This document shows, piece after piece, positions 44,526-52,615 of a DNA stretch of 64,000 nucleotides. The notes below the pieces were generated by a model, which did no database searches, was not told the origin of the DNA, and saw only the letters and a list, made by a program, of their open reading frames with translations. The translations under genes and the position numbers were made by a program. Source of the stretch: Hamadaea tsunoensis DSM 44101 (GTDB taxonomy: Bacteria; Actinomycetota; Actinomycetes; Mycobacteriales; Micromonosporaceae); the NCBI RefSeq assembly GCF_000428945.1, contig NZ_AUAX01000006.1, positions 1 to 64,000 on the forward strand, given 5' to 3'. The stretch's first letter is position 1. Each line of letters begins with the position of its first letter.

Positions 44526-45053
44526 ATGGCTACCTGGAACCAGTTCGCCGCCGCCTCACCGCAGCTCGCGGAACAGATCCGCGCGCTGTTCCACCAGTAC
44601 GGCCCCGGCCTCGGCTACCTCGCCACGGTCCGGGCCGACGGCGGCCCCCGGGTGCATCCCGTCTCCCCCGTCATCACCGACGAGGGCCTCTACTGCTTCC
44701 TCATCGACTCCCCCAAGCGTCGCGACATCGAACGCGACGGCCGGTACGCGTTGCACGCTTTTCCGGCCGAGGAGAGCGACGTCGAGGCGTACCTGACGGG
44801 GCACGCGGTGCCCGTGACCGACGCGGCGACGATCGCCCGCGTGGTCGTCCGCGCCGGGGCGACCACCGCCCTCTCCTGGCGGCTCTTCGAACTGCGCATC
44901 GACACCGCGATGCTGCACTCTCCGCTCGGTCCCACATCAGACGGCCGGGCCCGCGCCGGCGTCGCGCAGGTCTGGCGTACCGCCGGCTATGCGCGACCCA
45001 GCCCCCGCCGCCGGGAGTGGCGACGGGGGCACGTTCCGGCGCTCGCGGCCTGA
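44526..45053 (+). CDS. pyridoxamine 5'-phosphate oxidase-like flavin/F420-binding protein
   Basis: A 175-aa split-barrel protein. The core GLGYLATVRADGGPRVHPVSPVITDEGLYCFLIDSPKRRDIERDGRYALHAF is the usual PPOX-like fold binding FMN or F420. F420-dependent members are common in actinobacteria, but cofactor and substrate cannot be read here. The start is chosen by the promoter; a frame 33 bases longer has no ribosome binding site. The C-terminus is Arg-rich. Confidence 0.82.
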   Translation: MATWNQFAAASPQLAEQIRALFHQYGPGLGYLATVRADGGPRVHPVSPVITDEGLYCFLIDSPKRRDIERDGRYALHAFPAEESDVEAYLTGHAVPVTDAATIARVVVRAGATTALSWRLFELRIDTAMLHSPLGPTSDGRARAGVAQVWRTAGYARPSPRRREWRRGHVPALAA

Positions 45054-45126
45054 CCTACCGCGCTCGGGCACGCCCGGTTAGTCGTTGCGTGCCGCGGGGG
45101 CGGACCTGGTAGAGTCGGCGACGCCC

Positions 45127-45200
45127 GCGGGTGTAGTTCAATGGCAGAACATCAGCTTCCCAAGCTGACAGTGCGAGTTCGATTCTCGTCACCCGCTCCA
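45127..45200 (+). tRNA. tRNA-Gly (anticodon CCC)
   Basis: Acceptor stem GCGGGTG with CACCCGC, D arm with GTTCAATGGCAGAAC, anticodon loop TTCCCAA giving CCC (reads GGG), T arm GAGTTCGATTCTC. CCA is encoded (45198-45200). A TTGCGT/TAGAGT pair (45085, 45110) could be the promoter. Confidence 0.96.
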
Positions 45201-45208
45201 ACACAAAG

Positions 45209-45240
45209 GCCCTGCTCATCAGTGATCTGATGGACAGGGC
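45209..45240 (+). terminator. terminator hairpin after tRNA-Gly
   Basis: GCCCTG-C-TCATCAG, TGAT loop, CTGATGG-A-CAGGGC: a stem of 13 pairs with one G-T pair and one mismatch, 8 bases after the tRNA. Confidence 0.75.
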
Positions 45241-45396
45241 TTCACTGTTTCCCCACCTCAGAGTCCGGCACATGTCGGAGTGGTGAAGCTTTCCGGGATG
45301 CATTCGCTGAACTTGGTCGTCTTACTGTGTGGAAGACGACAGGGTGAAGCGTCCCGCCACCGCCCTGCCCGCCGGACAAACTCCCGCCGCCTGTCC

Positions 45397-45402
45397 TAAC
45401 CT
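45397..45402 (+). promoter_or_regulatory. -10 element of the leaderless CutA-like gene
   Basis: TAACCT, 6 bases before the GTG at 45409. Confidence 0.5.
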
Positions 45403-45408
45403 GCGATG

Positions 45409-45741
45409 GTGACCGGCCTGCTGAATGTGACTACCACGACCGAGACCCCCGACTCGGCGACCAAGCTTGCGAACGATGCCGTACGCGCCCGGTTGGCCGC
45501 TTCGGCTCACGTTGTCGGCCCGGTGGCGGTGGCCGCCTGGCAGCTGGGCGACTTCTTCGCCGGTGAGCAGTGGACGACCACTTTCATCACCACCGAGGAA
45601 CGGTACGCCGACCTGGAGAACTTCCTGCTGGACCGGCATCCGGAGAAGAATCCGCAGATCACCGCGATCGTGGTGGCGGAGGCGGCTTCGGCGTACCGGG
45701 CCGGGGTGCGGCAGGCGACGGATTGGCCCGGCTCCGCGTAG
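45409..45741 (+). CDS. CutA-like protein
   Basis: A 110-aa protein with the ferredoxin-like CutA1 layout: an N-terminal strand with T-rich turn, SATKLANDAVRARLAASAHVVGPV, WTTTFITTEERYADLENFLLDRHPEKNPQITAIVV and a final helix. CutA1 proteins form trimers and were named for copper tolerance, though their function remains unclear. The typical central W-W pair is only partly kept (AAWQLG). The GTG at 45409 fits the promoter better than the ATG three bases before it. Confidence 0.75.
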   Translation: MTGLLNVTTTTETPDSATKLANDAVRARLAASAHVVGPVAVAAWQLGDFFAGEQWTTTFITTEERYADLENFLLDRHPEKNPQITAIVVAEAASAYRAGVRQATDWPGSA

Positions 45742-45753
45742 CAGAGCCGGGCC
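45725..45753. terminator. bidirectional hairpin between cutA-like and NlpC genes
   Basis: A perfect 10-bp stem GGCCCGGCTC/GAGCCGGGCC around a 9-base loop that contains the stop codon of the CutA-like gene, between converging genes. No T-run. Confidence 0.75.
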
Positions 45754-45760
45754 GGAGTCG

Positions 45761-46759
45761 TCAGGCGCCGTAGGGCCGCCCGTATCCGTAGATCGAGGCC
45801 GCGTCGATGTCTCGCATCCGGATCGGTACGCCGGCCATCGAGGCGTGCACGATCCAGCCGTCTCCGGCGTACAGCGCCACATGGTGGATGTCGCTGTAGT
45901 AGAAGACGAGATCGCCGATCTTCAGGTTCGCCCGTGAGACGTGCTGGACGGAAGACCACTGCTGCCGGGCGTTGTGCGGCAACGAGATCCCGGCCTGCGC
46001 CCAGGCCGCGAGCACCAGGCCCGAGCAGTCGAAGCTGCCCGGCCCGTCGGCGCCCCAGACGTAGGGCTTGCCGATCTGGGCGCACGCGTACTTGATCGCG
46101 ATACCGGCTTTGCCACCCGGGTAGGTGTAGGGGCACGGCGACGGCCGCAGGCTGCCGAGGCCGCCCGTGCTCGCGTACAGCTTGGTGACCTGCTTCTGCA
46201 GGCTGTCGATCTGGGCATTGAAGGCGGCGGCCTGGGCGGCGAGGTCCTTCTCGGCGGCGTCGAGGGCGGCGACCTTGTCGGCGATGGGCTTCTTGCGCGC
46301 TTCGAGGTCGTCGCGCTTGGCCATCACCGCGGCGAGGCTTTCGCGCTGCATCCGGGAGAACTGGTCGAGCAGCACGAGCTGATTGGTGACGTCGTCGGGT
46401 GACTTGGCGTCCAGCATCGCGTTGATCTCGGAGGCACCGCCGCCGACGTAGAGGTATGAGGCGAAGTCGCCGACCCGCGCCATCGCGAGGTCGAGCTGGA
46501 GTTTGAGGGGGTCCAGCTGCTTCTCGAGCGCGTCCACCTTCTTGCGCTCGTTCGCGAGCTGGGCCTTGGTCGCGTTGTGCTGTTCCAGCAGGGGTTCCAG
46601 CTTGTTCCAGGTCGCGTCGATCTGCTTTTCGAGATCGCCGATCGACGGATCTGCGCGGACGGCCTCGCTGCTCAGCAGCATCCCCATGGTCGCGACCACG
46701 CTCAGGACGAGCGTGATCAGGGCGCGCGAGCGGCGGACCGAGCGGGTATGGCTGACCAC
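45761..46759 (-). CDS. secreted NlpC/P60 peptidoglycan hydrolase 1 (RipA-like)
   Basis: A 332-aa exported protein: signal peptide (about 1-36), a long coiled coil (about 42-200, with a short loop) and a C-terminal NlpC/P60 domain with catalytic C245 in FDCSG, H293 in HHVALYAG and H305. It should cut the D-Glu-diaminopimelate bond of the peptide stem; the coiled coil resembles those that restrain RipA-type enzymes. GTG start behind AGAGGAG. A c-di-AMP riboswitch covers the leader, so expression should fall or rise with c-di-AMP, a link between cell-wall turnover and this messenger known in actinobacteria. Confidence 0.95.
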   Translation of the reverse strand: MVSHTRSVRRSRALITLVLSVVATMGMLLSSEAVRADPSIGDLEKQIDATWNKLEPLLEQHNATKAQLANERKKVDALEKQLDPLKLQLDLAMARVGDFASYLYVGGGASEINAMLDAKSPDDVTNQLVLLDQFSRMQRESLAAVMAKRDDLEARKKPIADKVAALDAAEKDLAAQAAAFNAQIDSLQKQVTKLYASTGGLGSLRPSPCPYTYPGGKAGIAIKYACAQIGKPYVWGADGPGSFDCSGLVLAAWAQAGISLPHNARQQWSSVQHVSRANLKIGDLVFYYSDIHHVALYAGDGWIVHASMAGVPIRMRDIDAASIYGYGRPYGA

Positions 46760-46779
46760 CGGTCTCCTCTTCCCACTGG

Positions 46780-46932
46780 GGACGGAGGTCCCCACCGCCT
46801 ACCGGGTTAGCTGACGGATTCGCGCTGGAAGATAGCGCTACCGCGGTCGCCCGCGGATTCACCCCCTGAGGCGGTTGCCTCGCCTGACCTGGTTCCCCGG
46901 TTCAACGGGCCCGCGACCTGCGAGACCGTCGA
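46780..46932 (-). ncRNA. c-di-AMP riboswitch (ydaO-yuaA class)
   Basis: The leader of the NlpC/P60 gene carries the conserved blocks of this riboswitch on the minus strand: GAACCGGGGAACC (46891-46903), GGGGGTGAATCC (46855-46866) and GCGAATCCGTCAGCTAACC through GGTAGGC (46798-46824). This class binds c-di-AMP and in actinobacteria typically precedes cell-wall hydrolase genes. The outer boundaries are approximate. Confidence 0.88.
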
Positions 46933-47055
46933 TTCGGCGGCGACGCCGAGGCCGTCCTGGTTGGGCGGCCGATTCACGGCGTCTTAGTGAGAGTAGAAGC
47001 GGCGTTATCGAACCGCAACCCACGGCTACCATGCACTTCGATACGTGTCAAGGTT

Positions 47056-47823
47056 CTAACCCACCGTGACGTAGACATCGTCCAGCTCACCGTGGAACTG
47101 ATCGTTCCAGGGGCCGATTCCTTTTCCGCCCAAACGCAGTGGATCAGGGTTCACAATGGAGAGTGCCACCGGCACCGTCACCCCGGCCCGTAACTGTCCG
47201 TCAACGTACAGGGACAGGTTACCCAAATGGCGTACGCAGTCGAGCTTGTGCCAGGTGCCGTCGGCGACGGAGATGTTCCACTGCGCCACGTAGATCTGGT
47301 TGAGTCCGGCATCGGGGCCGGCCACGACACAGCTGGCGAGTCCGCCGAAATGGTCGACCTGGAGCTTGAACTGCGTGCCCTGCGTGGAAAAGCCCTTCTG
47401 CACGACGTTCTCGCCGTCCGTGGTCGACTGCGGCGGCAGGACCACCTGCGCACCCCAACGCACGTCGCGTACGCCGGGGTTCAGCCAGGGGGCCGGGTCG
47501 CTCTCCAGGATCGCCCGCGGGCACTCGGGCTCCGCCGTCCGGCACGGCGCGGGGAAGGCCGCCGCGTAGCCGGTTCCGCGCCGCTGTGCGCGTACCGCAC
47601 CGTCGCGGGCGCCCAACGCCCGCAAACGCAGCAGCCGCGCGTCGTCCCAGACCGCCGGCCCGACTCCCGCGTCGAAGTGGTATCGCACACTCACATTCGC
47701 CGGTACGCCGGCCGGGGCGCTCGGATCCGTCGGTCCGGTCGGCGCGGCGGCCTGGCCCGGCAAGGCGAGCACCGAGGTCAGTAGGCCGACGGCGAGGGCG
47801 GCGCCGAGGCGTACTCGTCTCAT
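47056..47823 (-). CDS. secreted LamG/concanavalin-like domain protein
   Basis: A 255-aa protein with a signal peptide (about 1-26, cleavage after GQAAA) and one LamG-like beta-sandwich: VSVRYHFDAGVG at the start, WGAQVVLPPQ, QGTQFKLQVDHFGG, GTWHKLDCVRHLGNLSLYVDGQLRAG and the final GELDDVYV. Four cysteines could form disulfides. Such domains bind sugars or proteins outside the cell. No enzymatic domain is attached. The ATG at 47823 is supported by CAGAAT seven bases upstream. Confidence 0.85.
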   Translation of the reverse strand: MRRVRLGAALAVGLLTSVLALPGQAAAPTGPTDPSAPAGVPANVSVRYHFDAGVGPAVWDDARLLRLRALGARDGAVRAQRRGTGYAAAFPAPCRTAEPECPRAILESDPAPWLNPGVRDVRWGAQVVLPPQSTTDGENVVQKGFSTQGTQFKLQVDHFGGLASCVVAGPDAGLNQIYVAQWNISVADGTWHKLDCVRHLGNLSLYVDGQLRAGVTVPVALSIVNPDPLRLGGKGIGPWNDQFHGELDDVYVTVG

Positions 47824-47830
47824 TCGGACA

Positions 47831-47836
47831 ATTCTG
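47831..47836 (-). promoter_or_regulatory. -10 element of the leaderless LamG gene
   Basis: CAGAAT on the minus strand, 7 bases before the ATG at 47823. Confidence 0.5.
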
Positions 47837-47908
47837 CACAATTAACGTCCGGATTTCCCGCAGGCAGGGCGGTTGCCGGTCGCGTACACCGGTGTTCATG
47901 ATCGTGGG

Positions 47909-49135
47909 GTGATTTCGGGGAGCTACGGCCGCGTGCTGCGGCAGCCTGTGCTGCGGCGGATCCTGCCGGCGATGGCGGTGTCCGCGCTCGGCGACGGGAT
48001 GAGCCTGGTCGCGGTCGCGTGGCTGCCGGTGCAGATCGCGCCCGCCGGGCAGGCCGGAGTGTGGACCGGTCTGGCCGTGGCCGCCTACGCGCTTCCGTCG
48101 ACGGTCGGCGCCGCCCTGCTCGGCCGCTGGGTACGCCGTTTCTCCGGGGCCCGGCTCGTCGTCGTGGACTCGGCGCTGCGGGCGGTCGCGCTCGGCACGG
48201 TCGCCGTCCTCGCGATCTCGGGCGCGCTGAGCCCGACGGGCTACGTCCTGCTGCTCGCCGGCTCGTCGCTGCTGCACGCGTGGGGCAACGCCGGCGCGTA
48301 CACGCTGGTCGCCGAGGTGCTGCCGGACGAGGACCGGGTCGCGGGCAACGCCCTCGTCGCCACGTTCCAGCAGTCCGCCTGGATCATCGGGCCGGCGCTG
48401 GCCGGCGTACTGACGGCGGTGTCCGGGCCGGGCTGGGTGATCGGGGTGGACGCGGTCAGCTTCGCCGTCCTCGCCGCCACCGCGGCCCGCCAGGCCAACC
48501 GGGTCCCGCCGGTGCCGACCGAGGTCGACACGGCGGGCGGATGGCGTACCGTGCTCGGCCAACCGCAGCTCGTCGGGCTGCTCGCCGTCACGTGCGTGTT
48601 CTTCTTCCTCTACGGGCCGGTCGAGGTCGCCCTGCCGATCCACGTCGCCCGCGAGCTGCACGGATCGTCGGGGCTGCTGGGCGCGTACTGGGCGGTGTTC
48701 AGTGTCGGAGCGGTCGCCGGCGGGCTGTCGGCCAACGCGCTGCGGCACCGGCCGCTGTGGGTGATCGTCGTCGCGATCATCGTCGGCTGGGGCGCGGCCC
48801 TGCTGCCGCTCGGGCTCAGCGACACCGTGACGCCCGGCCTGATCGGGTTCGGCCTCGGCGGGCTGATCTACGGGCCCTTCACGGCCATCTGCACCTCGCT
48901 GTTCCAGCGGCTGAGCCCGGCCCATCTGCTGAGCCGGGTGCTGGCGACGCGTACGGCCCTGACGACACCGGCCACCGCGCTCGGCACGCTGATCGGCGGC
49001 CCGCTGACGGAAGCGGCCGGAGGTCAGCGGACTCTGCTGATCTCCGGCCTGCTCACGATCGTTCTGGGGGTGCTGGTCGCCGCCGCGGTCGGGTCGGTCC
49101 GGCTCAGAGCACCGATCTCGTCCCGCTCGGAGTGA
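47909..49135 (+). CDS. MFS transporter
   Basis: A 408-aa permease with 12 predicted helices, of the actinobacterial DHA3-like type (ALGDGMSLVAVAWLPVQ in helix 1, LLGRWVRRFSGARLVVVDS as motif A, and the EVLPDEDRVAGNALVATFQQ loop). Members export drugs or metabolites; no substrate can be named. The GTG at 47909 has CATGAT six bases upstream. The 3' end overlaps the converging NlpC gene by 32 bases. Confidence 0.87.
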   Translation: MISGSYGRVLRQPVLRRILPAMAVSALGDGMSLVAVAWLPVQIAPAGQAGVWTGLAVAAYALPSTVGAALLGRWVRRFSGARLVVVDSALRAVALGTVAVLAISGALSPTGYVLLLAGSSLLHAWGNAGAYTLVAEVLPDEDRVAGNALVATFQQSAWIIGPALAGVLTAVSGPGWVIGVDAVSFAVLAATAARQANRVPPVPTEVDTAGGWRTVLGQPQLVGLLAVTCVFFFLYGPVEVALPIHVARELHGSSGLLGAYWAVFSVGAVAGGLSANALRHRPLWVIVVAIIVGWGAALLPLGLSDTVTPGLIGFGLGGLIYGPFTAICTSLFQRLSPAHLLSRVLATRTALTTPATALGTLIGGPLTEAAGGQRTLLISGLLTIVLGVLVAAAVGSVRLRAPISSRSE

Positions 49136-50081
49136 TCGGCATGTTGGATATGTACGCCATGCGTACCTGATCACCGCTGTGTGGCGCGTGCACCATCAGC
49201 CCGTTGCCTATGTATATGCCGACATGATGATGGTCGCCGTAGAAGAAGACCAGATCGCCGGGTTGCAGCGAGGCCTTGGGCACGTAATGGGACTGGCCCC
49301 ATTGATCACCGGTGAAGTGGTCGAGCGAGATCCCGGCCGCCGCCCAGGCCGCCTTCGTCAGGCCGGAGCAGTCGTAGGAGTTCGGCCCGTCGGAGCCCCA
49401 GACGTACGGCTTGCCAATGAGTGAGCAGGCCTTCTTGACCGCCGTGGCGCGCTTGCCCGAGGGCAGCACCGGCGGGCAGACCCCGATGCGCAGGCTGCCG
49501 CCCACGGTCGACGTCCCGTACGCCTGGATGCGCAGCTTCTGCAGCCGGTCCATCTCGGCCTGGATGACCTTCTTCTGCGCGGCGAGCGTGGCGTCCTGCT
49601 GCTTCTGCTGCGCGATGAGGGCGTCGAGCTGTTCCTTCTGCCCGTCGTAGACGCTCTTCTGCTTGCTGACGCCCTCGATCGCCTCCTGCTGCTGCGAGGC
49701 GATCTCGTTGAGGAAGCCCAGCTGGTCGAGGAACTGGTCGGGCGACTTCGCGTTCAGCAGGGCCGTCAGCCGCGACGCGGCGCCCACCATGTAGAACTGG
49801 CTCGCCATGTCGCCGACCTGGCCGAGCGACACGTCGACCTGCAGGGCCAGGGGCGCGATCCGCTTGCTCAGATCGGACGCCTTCTTCTGGTTCTTCTGCA
49901 GCGCGGTATGGACCTTGTTGTACTGCTCGACGAGCGGTTCCAGCTTCTGCCACTCCTCGTCGATCTGCTTCTCGATCTCGGAGACGCTGGGGGCCGCGTA
50001 CACCGCAGTCGGCGCGAGGCCGATGACTACGGCGCCGAGCAGCGCGATCAGTCCACGATAGACGGTGCGGAGGGGAGGCAC
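49104..50081 (-). CDS. secreted NlpC/P60 peptidoglycan hydrolase 2
   Basis: A 325-aa paralogue of the hydrolase at 45.8 kb with the same plan: signal peptide (about 1-29), coiled coil (about 33-190) and NlpC/P60 domain with C238 in YDCSG, H286 in HHHVGIYIG and H298. The two share long matching segments such as GKPYVWGxDGP and GDLVFxY. Unlike copy 1 it has no visible c-di-AMP riboswitch; TAGGGT 8 bases upstream of the GTG suggests a leaderless message. The copies may therefore serve different growth conditions. Confidence 0.94.
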   Translation of the reverse strand: MPPLRTVYRGLIALLGAVVIGLAPTAVYAAPSVSEIEKQIDEEWQKLEPLVEQYNKVHTALQKNQKKASDLSKRIAPLALQVDVSLGQVGDMASQFYMVGAASRLTALLNAKSPDQFLDQLGFLNEIASQQQEAIEGVSKQKSVYDGQKEQLDALIAQQKQQDATLAAQKKVIQAEMDRLQKLRIQAYGTSTVGGSLRIGVCPPVLPSGKRATAVKKACSLIGKPYVWGSDGPNSYDCSGLTKAAWAAAGISLDHFTGDQWGQSHYVPKASLQPGDLVFFYGDHHHVGIYIGNGLMVHAPHSGDQVRMAYISNMPITPSGTRSVL

Positions 50082-50156
50082 AGCTCACAACCCTAGGGGG
50101 GCGTGTTAGTTGAAAGCAACCTCATCGCGAGGAAACTTCACCCTGCTCACGGGCGT

Positions 50157-51215
50157 TCACGCACGGTTTCCGCCGGTCGCGGCCGGCACGGCACGGTCCG
50201 GCCGGCGCTCGTCCCGCCCGTAGACGGCCGCGAGCACGTCGTCGAGGGTCACCACGCCGAGCGGCTGGCGGCCGTCGCTGACCAGCACCATGTGCCGCCG
50301 CTCGCGGCGCATGCCGAGCAGCAGGTCGGCCAGGCTCCGGTCGGGCGGCACCACGGCGAGCGGCCGGATGACGTCGGCCGGGATGGGACCGCGGCGGGCC
50401 GCGCCGCTCATCCCGATGACGTCCTTGATGTGCACGAACCCGAGTACGCGACGCGTCGTGCGCTGCACCACCGGGAACCGCGACCGCCCGGTACGCGTCG
50501 CCAGCACCTCCAGCGAGGCCGGCGAGGTGTCGTCGGTGGCCAGGTCGACCTCGGCCCACGGGCGCAGGGCGTCGGCCGCGGTGCGCTCGTGCATCGCCAG
50601 CGCGCCCGAGATCCGGGCGTGCTGTTCCGGCGCGAGCAGTCCTTCGTGCCGGGCCTGGGTCACCAGTCCGGCGAGTTCCTCGGCCGTGAAGACGGACTTC
50701 ACCGCGTCCACCGCCTGTACGCGCCACAGCGCCAGCGTCTTGCGGGCCAGCCACTTCATGACCACGAGCAGCGGCTTGGTGACCGTGCAGAAGAGCAGCA
50801 TCGGCGGGCCGAGCCACACGACGGTGTTCTCCGGCCCGGCGAGCGTGATGTTCTTCGGCACCATCTCGCCCAGCACGGTGTGCAGGTAGACCACGATGGT
50901 CAGGGCGAACACGAAGGCCACCGGGTGCACGAACTGCTCGGGCAGGTGCACGAACTCGAACACCGGCAGGATCAGGTGCGCCAGGGCGGGTTCGGCGATG
51001 GCACCGAGCAGGATCGAGCAGATCTGGATGCCCAGCTGCGCACCGGCGATCATGAGCGGGATCTCGCCCATCGCGCTGAGCGCCCAGCGTACGCGCCGCG
51101 ACGACCCGGCCCGCGGTTCCAGCACGGTACGCCGCGACGCGATCAGCGCGAACTCGGCGGCGACGAAGAATCCGTTGCCCAGCAGCAGGAGGAACATGAC
51201 GAGGATGCCGCTCAT
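50157..51215 (-). CDS. CNNM/CorC-family membrane protein, short form
   Basis: A 352-aa protein: DUF21 membrane domain with about four helices (1-150; LLGNGFFVAAEFALIASRR, HTVLGEMVPKN) and a CBS pair (about 205-335; RFPVV, VLGFVHIKDV, DGRQPLGVVTLDDVLAAVYG). It lacks the C-terminal CorC/HlyC domain of its neighbour. Members are thought to move or regulate Mg2+/Co2+. It shares an ATGA junction with the longer paralogue upstream, suggesting a two-subunit unit. Confidence 0.92.
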   Translation of the reverse strand: MSGILVMFLLLLGNGFFVAAEFALIASRRTVLEPRAGSSRRVRWALSAMGEIPLMIAGAQLGIQICSILLGAIAEPALAHLILPVFEFVHLPEQFVHPVAFVFALTIVVYLHTVLGEMVPKNITLAGPENTVVWLGPPMLLFCTVTKPLLVVMKWLARKTLALWRVQAVDAVKSVFTAEELAGLVTQARHEGLLAPEQHARISGALAMHERTAADALRPWAEVDLATDDTSPASLEVLATRTGRSRFPVVQRTTRRVLGFVHIKDVIGMSGAARRGPIPADVIRPLAVVPPDRSLADLLLGMRRERRHMVLVSDGRQPLGVVTLDDVLAAVYGRDERRPDRAVPAATGGNRA

Positions 51216-52537
51216 GACGCGGTGTCCTCCTCGTCCTCGTGGTCCTCGGGCAGTTCGGGGCGGACCACGCGGACCTGTTCGACCCGGTGCCGATCCGTTT
51301 CCACGACGGTGAACTCCCAGCCGTTCTCGCGTACGGTCTCGCCGACGCTCGGGATGTGGCCGAGGCGGGCCATGAGGAAGCCGGCGAGCGTCTCGTAGGG
51401 GCCTTCCGGCAGCCGGAATCCGGTCTGCTCGCGCAGTTCGTCCTCCCGCAGTACGCCGTCGACCAGGTGCTCGCGGGCGTCGGCCGGGGCCGTCAGCCCC
51501 AGTTCGACCGCGTCCGCCTCGGAGTCGTGCTCGTCGGCGATCTCCCCGACCATCTCCTCGATCAGGTCCTCGACGGTGACGACGCCGTCGGTGCCGCCGT
51601 ACTCGTCGACGACCACGGCGAGGTCCGATCGGCCGGCGCGCAGGGCGGCCCAGACCGCGTCCAGGTCCAGCGACTCCGGCACCAGCACAGGTTCGCGGGC
51701 GACCGCGTTCACGCTGGTCACCGCACGCCGGTGGGGCGGGACGGCGAGCGCGTCGGTGATCGCCACGACGCCGGTGATGTTGTCGAGCGTCTCGACGTAG
51801 ACCGGGAACCTGCTGAAGCCCGTCTCGATCGACGTCGTGATCAGCTCCGCGATCGTGTCCGACGCCGTCAGCCCGACCACGTCCACGCGCGGCGTCATCG
51901 CCTCGGCGGCCCGCTTCTCGCCGAAGCGTACGGTGCGCTGGAGCAACAGGGCGGTGTCCGTCGGCAGGGCGCCGGCCCGGGCGGAGATCGCCGCGAGCAG
52001 GCCCAGTTCCTCGGGCGACCGGGCGCTGGCCAGTTCCTCCTGCGGCTCGATCCCGAGGCGGCGGACGAGGAAGTTGGCGCTGCCGTTGAGGGCCGCGATG
52101 AGCCAGGTGAACATCCGCGAGAAGACCCGCAGCGGGCCGGCCGTCGTCAGGGCCAGCGGCATCGGCTTGGCCAGCGCGGCGTTCTTGGGCACGAGCTCGC
52201 CGTAGAGCATCGACAACAGGGTCGCCAGCGCGAGTGCGATCGCGTGGTTGGCGCCGGCCGGCAGCCCGAGGCCGCGCAGCAGCACGTCGAACGCGGGCTG
52301 GGCGATGTAACCGGTCAGCAGGGCGGTGATCGTGATACCGAGCTGGGCGCCGGACAGCTGGAAGCTCAGTGCCCGCAGGGCGCGCCGGACGGTCCGAGCC
52401 CTGCGGTCGCCGGCCTCGGCCAGCTCGTCGATCTCCGCCCGGTCGACCGTGACCAACGAGAACTCGGCCGCGACGAAAAAGGCGTTACCCGCCGTGAGCA
52501 GCACGAACAGCAACAACGGCAACAGCAGGGAGAGCAA
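51212..52537 (-). CDS. CNNM/CorC-family membrane protein, long form
   Basis: A 441-aa protein with the DUF21 membrane domain (about 1-190), CBS pair (about 205-330; FSRFPVYVETLDNITGVVAITDAL, VVVDEYGGTDGVVTVEDLIEEMVGEI) and a C-terminal CorC/HlyC domain (about 345-430; GFRLPEGPYETLAGFLMARLGHIPSVGE). It is a likely Mg2+/Co2+ efflux or homeostasis protein. The predicted start is TTG, since no ATG or GTG occurs between it and an upstream stop; a GTG 11 codons inside is an alternative. Confidence 0.92.
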   Translation of the reverse strand: MLSLLLPLLLFVLLTAGNAFFVAAEFSLVTVDRAEIDELAEAGDRRARTVRRALRALSFQLSGAQLGITITALLTGYIAQPAFDVLLRGLGLPAGANHAIALALATLLSMLYGELVPKNAALAKPMPLALTTAGPLRVFSRMFTWLIAALNGSANFLVRRLGIEPQEELASARSPEELGLLAAISARAGALPTDTALLLQRTVRFGEKRAAEAMTPRVDVVGLTASDTIAELITTSIETGFSRFPVYVETLDNITGVVAITDALAVPPHRRAVTSVNAVAREPVLVPESLDLDAVWAALRAGRSDLAVVVDEYGGTDGVVTVEDLIEEMVGEIADEHDSEADAVELGLTAPADAREHLVDGVLREDELREQTGFRLPEGPYETLAGFLMARLGHIPSVGETVRENGWEFTVVETDRHRVEQVRVVRPELPEDHEDEEDTAS

Positions 52538-52615
52538 TAGGTCGTCGATGCGGTGATCTTACCCGGCGGGCGCGAGCGCGAATCAGGTCGTCCGCACCCA
52601 CGCCCACCGGCCTCG

